Part shown: positions 56,477-64,000 of the stretch, piece by piece
Layout: each line of letters begins with the position of its first letter
Position numbering within the stretch: position 1 is the first letter of the stretch
DNA from: JAAUTT01 sp963846585
GTDB lineage: Bacteria > Bacteroidota > Bacteroidia > Bacteroidales > JAAUTT01
DNA: 64,000 nucleotides
Direction of reading: 5' to 3'
Assembly (NCBI GenBank): GCA_963846585.1
Contig: CAWJWO010000001.1
Span: 124,001-188,000, forward strand
Made by a program: the position numbers and the translations under genes
The notes under the pieces: generated by a model
What the model was told of the DNA's origin: nothing
Databases searched by the model: none
The model's input: only the letters and a program-made list of their open reading frames with translations

Positions 56477-56968
56477 ATGTCACTGAAATTAGCAATAATA
56501 AGGCACGCTAAAGCATCCTGGGATTATAGTACAATATCAGATTTTGATCGGCCACTTAAAGAATCTGGAATTATGCATACAATTGAAATTGCTAAAAAAC
56601 TTACAGCTAAAAAAATTTCTCCGTCACTGATTATTAGCAGCCCTGCCATAAGAGCAATTCATACTGCATTAATAATTGCAAGGGAATTGAATTATCCTTG
56701 TGAAAATATTGAGATCAATAGTAGCATGTACAGCGATTCTGAGGAAGTTATATTAAAACTTATTAAATCAACCGATGAACATTTTCATAACCTGTTCATT
56801 TTTGGACATAATCCAACTTTTACTTATTTATCAAATCAATTTTTAAAACAGGAAATAGATAATATTCCTACAGCAGGAGCTGTAATAATTGATTTTGATG
56901 TGTCAGGATGGGAAGATATTTCAAAAAAAACTGCTGTATCTGAAATGTTTATATTTCCAAAAAATTAA
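56477..56968 (+). CDS. SixA-type phosphohistidine phosphatase
   Basis: 163 residues, histidine phosphatase superfamily. The catalytic RHAKASWD is at residues 9-16, SSPAIRAIHTALIIA provides the second Arg, and FGHNPTF the second His. SixA removes phosphate from histidine proteins. It precedes ppk with a 61-base gap, so cotranscription is plausible. Confidence 0.9.
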   Translation: MSLKLAIIRHAKASWDYSTISDFDRPLKESGIMHTIEIAKKLTAKKISPSLIISSPAIRAIHTALIIARELNYPCENIEINSSMYSDSEEVILKLIKSTDEHFHNLFIFGHNPTFTYLSNQFLKQEIDNIPTAGAVIIDFDVSGWEDISKKTAVSEMFIFPKN

Positions 56969-57029
56969 ATAATTAAATAGCATAAGGGCACTTTTTTAAT
57001 TTTATATTTAATATAATTTATTTATCCTG

Positions 57030-59096
57030 ATGAAAGTTAAAACCATTATAAACAGAGAATTAAGTTGGCTTTCCTTTAATGAGCGAGTCTTACAGGAAGC
57101 CGAAGATAAAAAGGTCCCTTTATCGGAAAGAATAAAATTTCTGGGTATTTTTTCCAATAACCAGGATGAATTTTTTAAGGTACGTGTTGCAACTATTAAA
57201 AGAATGATAGAATCTAACGTTCATAGTCACATAGTTCTTGGTGAAAACCCTGAAAAGGTGCTAATGAAAATAAAAGACAGGGTAATTAATCTCCAGCAAA
57301 AATTTGAAGCCATTTATAGTGACGTTTTACAGGAACTTGAAAAAGAAAATATTTTTATAATAGATGAAAAGGCATTAAATACTGAACAGGAAGCTTTTGT
57401 TAAAGTTTATTTTGAAGATAAGGTTCGACCCGATCTTTCACCAATAATGCTTCAAAATCTTGAATATTTTCCTTTTTTACAGGATAAATCGATTTATCTG
57501 GCTACAAAACTTTCAAAATTAAAGGAAAAAAAACAATTCGAATATGCCCTTATAGAAATACCTACAATAGTATTGCCACGTTTCATCGTTTTGCCAAAAG
57601 TTGGCGACAAAAAATTTATTATCCTTCTTGACGATGTAATACGGTATAATCTGAAAGACGTATTTGACATTTTTGATTACGATGTATTTGAAGCTTATAC
57701 TATTAAACTTACAAGGGATGCTGAGCTTGATATAGATAGTGATTTATCAAAAAGTTTCCTTGAAAAGATACAAAAAGGCGTGTCAAGACGCAAAAAAGGT
57801 CAACCTGTGCGTTTAGTATACGATCAGGAAATGCCGCAAGATATGTTAAACTATTTAAAGGAAGCTCTTGATTTTGACCAATACGATAGTATGATACCAG
57901 GCGGCAGATATCATAATTTTAAAGATTTTATTAATTTCCCGAATATTGGTAGTAAAGAATTGGAATTCAAAAAAATGCCTCCATCAAACCATCCTGATTT
58001 AATTAATGAAACCAGTATTTTAAAAGCTATTAAGAAAAATGATATATTGCTGCATTATCCATATCAGAAATTTTCAACTTTTATTAACCTTCTCAGGGAA
58101 GCCGCAATTGACCCTAACGTTATGTCTATTAAAATAACACTTTACAGGGTAGCCTCCAATTCGAAAATTATAAATGCATTGATCAATGCAGCCCGAAACG
58201 AAAAAGAAGTAACTGCGGTTATTGAATTACAAGCCCGGTTTGATGAAAAATCAAATATTTACTGGGCAAGGAAACTTGAAGAAGCAGGCGTAAAAGTTTT
58301 GTTTGGCGTTCCGGGCCTAAAAGTTCATAGTAAACTTTTACTTATAACTGCAAAATATGAAAAATTACTTTTGAATTATACGGGAATAAGCACTGGAAAT
58401 TTTCACGAAGATACTGCCAATGTATACACAGATGTTACGCTGTTAACAATTGATAAAAGAATTTCAAATGAAGTTGCTAAAATATTTAGTTACTTTGAAA
58501 ATACATACAGAGTTCAATCTTTCAGACATTTAATTGTTGCACCACATTTTATGCGCAATCGTCTTATTAAGCTCATTGATAATGAAATAATTAATTCGCG
58601 TGAAGGCAAAAATGCCTATATTATTCTTAAAATCAACAACCTTGTTGATTCATTCATGATCAAAAAACTTTATCTGGCCAGCAATAATGGCGTAAAAATT
58701 ACATTGATAATAAGGGGAATTTGCTCCTTAATACCGGGCGTTCCCGGATTAAGTGAAAATATTGAAGCTATTAGTATTGTTGGCAGGTACCTGGAACATG
58801 CCAGGATTTTTGTTTTTTGTAACAATAACCATGAAAAATACTTTATTTCTTCTGCCGACTGGATGACCAGAAATCTTGATAACAGGATTGAAGTTGCCAG
58901 TCCAATTTATGACCCTGCTATTCAAAAAGAATTAAAGAAAATTTTGGATTTTGAACTTAAGGATAATGTCAAAGCCAGAATAATAGATCAATGTCAGGGA
59001 AATATATACAAAAAAGATGATTCTGCATTTTCATTTGAATCGCAGTTCGAAATTTGGAAATATTACAATGAACTTGCAGAAAACAAGTCATTATAA
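57030..59096 (+). CDS. ppk1: Polyphosphate kinase 1
   Basis: 688 residues, full length. N-terminal INRELSWLSFNERVL and GIFSNNQDEFFKVRVA; the catalytic phospho-histidine is His433 in GLKVHSKLLLI; metal-site region STGNFHEDTANVYTD. It polymerises the gamma-phosphate of ATP into polyphosphate at the membrane. Linked with sixA-like and mtaB. Confidence 0.96.
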   Translation: MKVKTIINRELSWLSFNERVLQEAEDKKVPLSERIKFLGIFSNNQDEFFKVRVATIKRMIESNVHSHIVLGENPEKVLMKIKDRVINLQQKFEAIYSDVLQELEKENIFIIDEKALNTEQEAFVKVYFEDKVRPDLSPIMLQNLEYFPFLQDKSIYLATKLSKLKEKKQFEYALIEIPTIVLPRFIVLPKVGDKKFIILLDDVIRYNLKDVFDIFDYDVFEAYTIKLTRDAELDIDSDLSKSFLEKIQKGVSRRKKGQPVRLVYDQEMPQDMLNYLKEALDFDQYDSMIPGGRYHNFKDFINFPNIGSKELEFKKMPPSNHPDLINETSILKAIKKNDILLHYPYQKFSTFINLLREAAIDPNVMSIKITLYRVASNSKIINALINAARNEKEVTAVIELQARFDEKSNIYWARKLEEAGVKVLFGVPGLKVHSKLLLITAKYEKLLLNYTGISTGNFHEDTANVYTDVTLLTIDKRISNEVAKIFSYFENTYRVQSFRHLIVAPHFMRNRLIKLIDNEIINSREGKNAYIILKINNLVDSFMIKKLYLASNNGVKITLIIRGICSLIPGVPGLSENIEAISIVGRYLEHARIFVFCNNNHEKYFISSADWMTRNLDNRIEVASPIYDPAIQKELKKILDFELKDNVKARIIDQCQGNIYKKDDSAFSFESQFEIWKYYNELAENKSL

Positions 59097-59145
59097 AATT
59101 TCAAATTTATATATTGTTAAGCCATTTTAAATTTTAAACCCAATA

Positions 59146-60462
59146 ATGCAAAATATCCAAAAAAAGGTGTCATTTTATACCTTAGGCTGTAAATTAAATT
59201 ATGCTGAAACATCTACTATATCACGGAAGTTTACTGAAGAGGGTTACCAGCGTGTTGATTTTAATGAACCTGCAAATATAGTGGTTATTAATACATGTTC
59301 TGTAACACAACAGGCTGATAAAAAATGCAGACAGGCAATTAACAAAGCTTCCCGCATTTCACCCGGTGCTATTGTAGTTATTATTGGCTGTTATTCCCAG
59401 CTAAAACCTGATGAAATTTCACGTATAAAAGGTGTCAATCTGATTTTGGGCGCAAAGGATAAATTCAATATTATTAACGTATTAAAGAATATTGAAAAAT
59501 CACCAAACCTGCAACCAAGTGTTTATCGCTGCGATATAAATTTTATTGATGAGTTTAATCCTTCTTATTCATTATTCGACCGTACACGATCGTTTCTTAA
59601 AATTCAGGATGGCTGTAATTATCACTGTAGTTTCTGCACCATTCCTCTTGCCAGAGGTGCCAGCCGAAGTAACAATATACAAAAAACATTAACTGCAGCA
59701 CGTAAAATAGCAGCTGAAGGAATTAAAGAAGTAGTAATTACAGGAGTTAATATAGGCGACTTTGGCCAATCTACAAATGAATCGTTTTTTGAATTAATTC
59801 AGGAACTTGATAAAATAGAAGATATCGAACGCTTCAGGATATCATCAATTGAACCAAATTTACTTACAGATGAGATAATCAGATTTGTAGCTAATTCAAT
59901 TCATTTTGTTCCTCATTTTCATATTCCTTTACAATCCGGTTGCAATAAAATACTGCAATTAATGTCGCGCCGGTATACAAGTGAACTTTTTCTTGATCGC
60001 GTGAAAACAATAAAATCAGTTATGCCTCATGCATGTATTGGTGTAGATATAATCGCAGGATTTCCCGGTGAAAACGATGAGGAGTTTAAAACTACTCAAA
60101 TATTTCTGGAAAACCTCGACATTTCGTATCTTCACGTTTTTTCATATTCCGAAAGAAAAAATACAAGAGCTGCATTATTACCTGAAAAAATCCCTCAAAA
60201 TACGAGGAATACGCGCAGTAAAATATTAATTGCACTTTCTGAAAAAAAAAGGAAAAAATTCTATTCCGATAATATCGGTAGAATTGAAATAGTATTGTTT
60301 GAATCCTCTCATGAAGGAAAATTGTATGGTTATACTTCAAATTATATTAAAATTGAATCATTGGGAAATAAGGAATTAATTAATAAAACAATGAGGGTAA
60401 AACTATTGGATTTATTACCTTCTGGTAATATGAGTTGTATATGTGATGAGGTGATGAGGTAA
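59146..60462 (+). CDS. mtaB: tRNA (t6A37) methylthiotransferase, MtaB
   Basis: 438 residues, MiaB/MtaB methylthiotransferase. The N-terminal domain has three cluster Cys (TLGCKLNYAE, INTCSVTQQAD, IIGCYSQ). The radical-SAM motif is CNYHCSFC, and a C-terminal TRAM domain is present. TLGCKLNYAE fits MtaB rather than MiaB. It converts t6A to ms2t6A at position 37. The last codons are inside a GTGATGAG repeat, which supplies the C-terminal EVMR and borders the stop. Confidence 0.93.
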   Translation: MQNIQKKVSFYTLGCKLNYAETSTISRKFTEEGYQRVDFNEPANIVVINTCSVTQQADKKCRQAINKASRISPGAIVVIIGCYSQLKPDEISRIKGVNLILGAKDKFNIINVLKNIEKSPNLQPSVYRCDINFIDEFNPSYSLFDRTRSFLKIQDGCNYHCSFCTIPLARGASRSNNIQKTLTAARKIAAEGIKEVVITGVNIGDFGQSTNESFFELIQELDKIEDIERFRISSIEPNLLTDEIIRFVANSIHFVPHFHIPLQSGCNKILQLMSRRYTSELFLDRVKTIKSVMPHACIGVDIIAGFPGENDEEFKTTQIFLENLDISYLHVFSYSERKNTRAALLPEKIPQNTRNTRSKILIALSEKKRKKFYSDNIGRIEIVLFESSHEGKLYGYTSNYIKIESLGNKELINKTMRVKLLDLLPSGNMSCICDEVMR

Positions 60463-60646
60463 AAGGATTTAAGAATTGAGATTCTAGATTTTAGATTTGC
60501 GAATCGCGATTTGCGATTTTCGATTTGGATGGTAGATATATATTTTAGAATTAGCAATTTTTTAAATTTAGTATCAATTGGAAAATTAAATCACCAATCG
60601 CCAATTTTAAATCAACAGGTCTTGGTTCCTGGTTCCTGGTTCCTGG
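60443..60646. repeat. GTGATGAG pair, GATTTGCGA-type units and TTCCTGG heptamers
   Basis: Two GTGATGAG units (60443-60460) end mtaB. Degenerate 9-mers (GATTTGCGA, GATTTTCGA) occupy about 60491-60528, and four TTCCTGG heptamers 60621-60646. No gene is likely in 60463-60681; an open frame starting at 60511 is read through repeats. Confidence 0.8.
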
Positions 60647-60681
60647 ATCTATTAAAAACAAGGTACATAAGAGTGAATATT

Positions 60682-61476
60682 ATGAACTATGAAAGAATAT
60701 GTAATAAAGTGATAAGTGCCGTTTCCTCTGTGGGTGATTTTATCCTAAGAGAAGCCGTAAAATTTTCTGTTGATCGTATTGAAACAAAAGGTATACATGA
60801 TTTTGTATCGTATGTTGATAAAAACTCAGAAAAAATTCTTGTTGAAGCCTTAAACAAAGTTCTGCCTGAGGCAGGTTTCATAGTCGAAGAAGGTACGGTT
60901 AAGTATAATGGAGAAAGTTTAAAATGGATTATTGACCCATTAGACGGAACCACAAACTTTATTCATGGCATTCCTGTCTATAGTATTTCTGTTGCTTTGA
61001 TGGAAGGCGATGAAACAATGTTGGGAGTGGTTTATGAACCTAATTTTAAGGAATGTTTTTATGCTTGGAAAAATGGCCTGGCTTTATTGAACAAAAAAAT
61101 GATTCATGTCTCTAAATCTAAATCTGTTAAAGAAGCTCTTGTTGCTACAGGTTTCCCTTATAACGATTTTAGCCTTATGCCTCAGTACTTAGCTGCTTTT
61201 GAATACTTATTAAAAAATTCACATGGTATAAGGCGTATTGGCTCAGCAGCAGTTGATCTTGCATATGTTGCATGTGGCAGGTTTGATGCGTTTTATGAAT
61301 ATAACCTTAATCCCTGGGATGTCGCCGGCGGAGCGTTCATCGTAAAACAGGCCGGAGGAATTGTTACAGATTTTAACAATGACAATAATTATATTTTCGG
61401 AAAGGAAATTATAGCAACAAATAATTTAATTCAAAGTGAATTTTTTGAAATTATCCGGAAATATATGGCAAGATAA
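60682..61476 (+). CDS. Inositol monophosphatase family protein
   Basis: 265 residues from the ATG at 60682. A longer frame beginning 57 codons upstream translates TTCCTGG repeat sequence and is rejected. Metal-site motifs are the EEG region near residue 70, WIIDPLDGTTNFIHGIP and NPWDVAGGAFIVKQAGG. It dephosphorylates inositol monophosphate or a similar sugar phosphate with Mg2+. Confidence 0.93.
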   Translation: MNYERICNKVISAVSSVGDFILREAVKFSVDRIETKGIHDFVSYVDKNSEKILVEALNKVLPEAGFIVEEGTVKYNGESLKWIIDPLDGTTNFIHGIPVYSISVALMEGDETMLGVVYEPNFKECFYAWKNGLALLNKKMIHVSKSKSVKEALVATGFPYNDFSLMPQYLAAFEYLLKNSHGIRRIGSAAVDLAYVACGRFDAFYEYNLNPWDVAGGAFIVKQAGGIVTDFNNDNNYIFGKEIIATNNLIQSEFFEIIRKYMAR

Positions 61477-61560
61477 TTACTGAATACTAATTACTGATTG
61501 CTGATTACTTACGACTTACGACTTACGACTTACTACTTACTACTTACTACTTACGACTTT
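61475..61560. repeat. ACTTACG/ACTTACT heptamer array
   Basis: Degenerate AATTACTG units lead into about seven ACTTACG and ACTTACT heptamers (61508-61560), ending 16 bases before the acyltransferase ATG. Confidence 0.9.
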
Positions 61561-61575
61561 TAGATAATATTTTAA

Positions 61576-62445
61576 ATGCAGTATTTTTTATATTTGATAT
61601 TTATAGGAATTGGAAAACTTATAGCGTTATTGCCATTTCGAATCCTATATATTTTATCGGATATTTTATATTATATAGTATTTTATTTAATTAAATACAG
61701 AAAAAATGTTGTATTCGAAAACCTTTATAATTCCTTTCCTGATAAAACAGATGAAGAAATTAATATTATTGCTAAAAAATTTTATCGTCATTTTTGCGAC
61801 ATTCTGCTGGAAATAGTTAAACTTTTAAATATCTCTCCGGATGAAATCGTTAAAAGAATGAAATTAAAAAACCCTGAACTGTTTTATGATACATTTAAAA
61901 AAAAGCTGCATATTCTAATGATCATAGGTCACTATGGTAACTGGGAATGGGGACTGGCAGTTGGATTACAAATTCCTCATAAATTTATTGCTATTTATAA
62001 ACCGTTAAGTAATAAATATTTTGACGAATTTATGATTAAATTAAGAAGTCAGTTTCAAGGTTTGTTAGTGCCCATGAAAATGGCCACCCGTGTTTTTCTT
62101 AGTAACATTGATGAGAATATTCCAACAGAATTGAATTTTATTGCAGATCAGACTCCACATATTGGAGAAATAAGTTACTGGACTCAATTCTTAAATCAAA
62201 GGACACCTGTATTCCAGGGCGTTGAAAAACTTGCAATAAAAACAAAACAACCGGTTTTTTTCTCGAAAATTGTTAAAGTTAAACGAGGATATTATGAAGT
62301 ATATGCAGAAAAGTTATGTGATGATGCCAGTATTCTTAAACCTCATGAAATAACTGAACTTCATGTAAAAGCGCTGGAAAGGACAATAATTGAGGCCCCG
62401 GAATATTGGCTATGGACACACAGAAGATGGAAATATAATAAATAA
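61576..62445 (+). CDS. LpxL/HtrB-like lysophospholipid or lipid A acyltransferase
   Basis: 289 residues. An N-terminal membrane anchor is followed by the catalytic HYGNWEW (HX4E) motif near residue 117, FIADQTPH and a C-terminal WLWTHRRWKYNK typical of late lipid A acyltransferases. It probably adds a secondary acyl chain to lipid A at the inner membrane. The next gene starts 2 bases later. Confidence 0.92.
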   Translation: MQYFLYLIFIGIGKLIALLPFRILYILSDILYYIVFYLIKYRKNVVFENLYNSFPDKTDEEINIIAKKFYRHFCDILLEIVKLLNISPDEIVKRMKLKNPELFYDTFKKKLHILMIIGHYGNWEWGLAVGLQIPHKFIAIYKPLSNKYFDEFMIKLRSQFQGLLVPMKMATRVFLSNIDENIPTELNFIADQTPHIGEISYWTQFLNQRTPVFQGVEKLAIKTKQPVFFSKIVKVKRGYYEVYAEKLCDDASILKPHEITELHVKALERTIIEAPEYWLWTHRRWKYNK

Positions 62446-62447
62446 TA

Positions 62448-63452
62448 TTGATGATAAAAACCGCTATAGTAATATTAAATTGGAACACAAGACATTATCT
62501 TGAAAAATTTTTGCCTTTTCTGGTTAATTTTACTTCCTTTCCTGATGTTCAGTTGGTTTTAGCCGATAATGGCTCTTCAGATGATTCGGTAGATTTTGTG
62601 AAATCACATTATCCTGCAATTACAACAATTTCCCTCGATAAAAATTATGGTTTTGCTGAAGGCTATAACAGGGCGTTAAAGCAGGTAATCGCGGAATATT
62701 ACATTATATTAAATTCCGACATTGAAGTAACCAAAAATTGGTTACCGCCTTTAATAAATTTGCTTGAACAAAATGATCAAATTGCGGCGTGTATGCCTAA
62801 ATTAAGATCTTACTTAAATCCCGGTTATTTTGAATACGCAGGTGCAGCAGGCGGCTTTCTTGATAAATTTGGTTATCCTTTTTGTAAAGGCCGGATATTT
62901 ACTACTCTTGAAAAGGATGATGGGCAATATGACGGTACATTCCAGATTCAATGGGCCACCGGAGCATGTTTAGCTATTAAGGCTGAATTATTCCATAAGT
63001 TTGGAGGTTTTGATTCATACTTTTTTGCCCACCAGGAGGAGGTGGACTTATGCTGGAGATTACTTAATGCCGGCTATAAAATTTACTGTACGTCGGATTC
63101 GCTGATTTACCACATTGGTGGAGGAACATTGCCAAAATCAGATCCGCATAAAACATATCTGAATTTTAGAAATACACTCGTATTGTTATATAAAAATACT
63201 CATACACGAAGATTTGTTTATATTTTCATGATAAAATTAATTTTGGATGCTATAGCTGTTTTAAAAGTTCTTTCTGAAAGAAAACCAAAAGAAGCATTGG
63301 CTATTATAATGGCACATTTAAGTTTTTATAAATATTTTCTCAATCACAAAAAAACTAATAAAACAAATTACTTTTCACGGGAATTTATTTATAAAAAAAG
63401 TATTGTAATTCAATATTTTATATTTAAAAAATCTAAATATTCCCAACTATAA
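62448..63452 (+). CDS. GT2-family glycosyltransferase
   Basis: 334 residues, GT-A fold. TAIVILNWNTRHYL at the start; LADNGSSDDSVDFV (nucleotide binding); ILNSDIEVTKNWL supplies the DxD-like metal site; DSYFFAHQEEVDLCWRLLNAGYK carries the ED catalytic region. It resembles rhamnosyl/galactofuranosyl transferases of surface polysaccharides. Coupled to the lipid A acyltransferase, suggesting an envelope glycolipid role. Confidence 0.92.
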   Translation: MMIKTAIVILNWNTRHYLEKFLPFLVNFTSFPDVQLVLADNGSSDDSVDFVKSHYPAITTISLDKNYGFAEGYNRALKQVIAEYYIILNSDIEVTKNWLPPLINLLEQNDQIAACMPKLRSYLNPGYFEYAGAAGGFLDKFGYPFCKGRIFTTLEKDDGQYDGTFQIQWATGACLAIKAELFHKFGGFDSYFFAHQEEVDLCWRLLNAGYKIYCTSDSLIYHIGGGTLPKSDPHKTYLNFRNTLVLLYKNTHTRRFVYIFMIKLILDAIAVLKVLSERKPKEALAIIMAHLSFYKYFLNHKKTNKTNYFSREFIYKKSIVIQYFIFKKSKYSQL

Positions 63453-63495
63453 TTTTACAATAACCGATCCAAAAACTATCAACTATTTTAAAGAA

Positions 63496-64000
63496 TCAAT
63501 GTGAATGAAAATTTAAATCTGTTGTTTTAATATTATTAAGTTGTTCCCTTGTATCCTCAAAAAACTTATCAGCGTTATATTTTTCCTGTTCACTTATATT
63601 ATATTTATCTACCAGCTCATCTAATTTTTGCTGAGGTATAAGCCTGTATATTAACTTACCATTCACACTTCCCTTATATACCCATAATGGTATATAAGAA
63701 CACGATTGCAGAAAAGTTTCATTATATTTTGCAATGTTCAATTCAAATAGTATACCTCCATCCTTATATCGCTCCCGCTGGTTTGATACGAGGTTGCCAA
63801 GTGAAAAAACCACAGGAAAATAACCTCCCGGATTATGTAAATCAATAAAGCACTCCACTGGCTGAACTACGTGAGGATGAGAACCTATTACAGCGTCAGC
63901 ACCTGATAACCTTATCAATTCTGCAAGTTTACGCTGACCAATACTGGGATATCGATCGTATTCTATTCCCCAGTGAAATATCACAACAATGTAATCGGCG
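63496..64000 (-). CDS. CapA/PGA-capsule-type metallophosphatase-like protein (N-terminus beyond window)
   Basis: The frame is open to the right edge; the visible 167 residues are the C-terminal part. ADYIVVIFHWGIEYD, GADAVIGSHPHVVQPVE and FSLGNLVSNQRE are signatures of the CapA (bacterial capsule synthesis PGA_cap) metallophosphatase fold. The start lies outside; an internal GTG at 63984 is not the true start. Members act on the cell surface or in poly-gamma-glutamate export. Confidence 0.88.
   Translation of the reverse strand, partial: ADYIVVIFHWGIEYDRYPSIGQRKLAELIRLSGADAVIGSHPHVVQPVECFIDLHNPGGYFPVVFSLGNLVSNQRERYKDGGILFELNIAKYNETFLQSCSYIPLWVYKGSVNGKLIYRLIPQQKLDELVDKYNISEQEKYNADKFFEDTREQLNNIKTTDLNFHSH

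Noticed and set aside
60511..60681. N-terminal extension of the inositol monophosphatase
   Set aside because: The extra 57 codons translate TTCCTGG and GATTTGCGA repeats; the family starts at the ATG at 60682.

Overview
The window looks like a chromosomal piece of an AT-rich Bacteroidota genome, probably Bacteroidales or Marinilabiliales-like. Supporting signs are secreted proteins with type IX secretion (T9SS) sorting tails of both types (Por-type and gliding-motility CHU_C), the Bacteroidota gene order hisGDCBHAFI with a fused hisB and hisIE, DUF4831 and DUF3108 proteins, a split M16 peptidase pair, and a RelA/SpoT bifunctional enzyme. I saw no rRNA, tRNA, CRISPR array, prophage or insertion-sequence transposase.

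Layout: (1) 1-10440, two very large divergent secreted proteins: a PKD-repeat protein running off the left edge and a 2028-residue T9SS client. (2) 10530-12855, a Tat-exported ferredoxin-like protein with an altered cluster motif, and a two-helix K+ channel with an RCK domain. (3) 13001-20830, the complete histidine operon on the minus strand. It is preceded by a candidate His-containing leader peptide and an intrinsic terminator; hisD carries a frameshift. (4) 20878-23508, a YihY/BrkB membrane protein, a ComB-like phosphatase and an orphan sorting-tail fragment. (5) 23938-31483, a YbhGFSR-like ABC-2 exporter operon (TetR, TolC, HlyD, two ATPases, two permeases) with a palindromic candidate operator. 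(6) 31676-38207, a glycosyltransferase, small envelope proteins, an acyltransferase and a Fur-family regulator. (7) 38435-50170, housekeeping genes: DUF3108, RelA/SpoT, a frameshifted CHU_C protein, two M16 subunits, GlyA, DUF4831 and Nnr NAD(P)HX repair. (8) 50198-52479, a repeat-rich stretch with GIY-YIG, Mrr-like and nucleotidyltransferase genes. (9) 52708-64000, transporters, SixA with polyphosphate kinase, MtaB, an inositol monophosphatase, an acyltransferase, a glycosyltransferase and a CapA-like protein cut by the right edge.

The most unusual property lies between the genes. Nearly every spacer carries short tandem arrays, mostly of exact period 7 (TTAGTTG, GCTTAGT/CATAGTG, TTCTGTC, TTACAGG, CCTGGTT/CTTGGCT, ACTTACG, GTAATTT), with some period 8 and 9 (TTTATAAGG). 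The main families recur with a fixed polarity: read toward the nearest ORF they present the same strand at either end of the gene, whatever the direction of transcription. Several stop codons lie inside or directly against an array. There are also longer inverted-repeat elements: a near-identical pair of about 147 bp at 11541 and 43253, a 121-bp element at 54172 and a nested palindrome at 50538. The arrays penetrate operons (his, ABC exporter) without obvious damage. Two frameshifted genes may be real decay or assembly errors.
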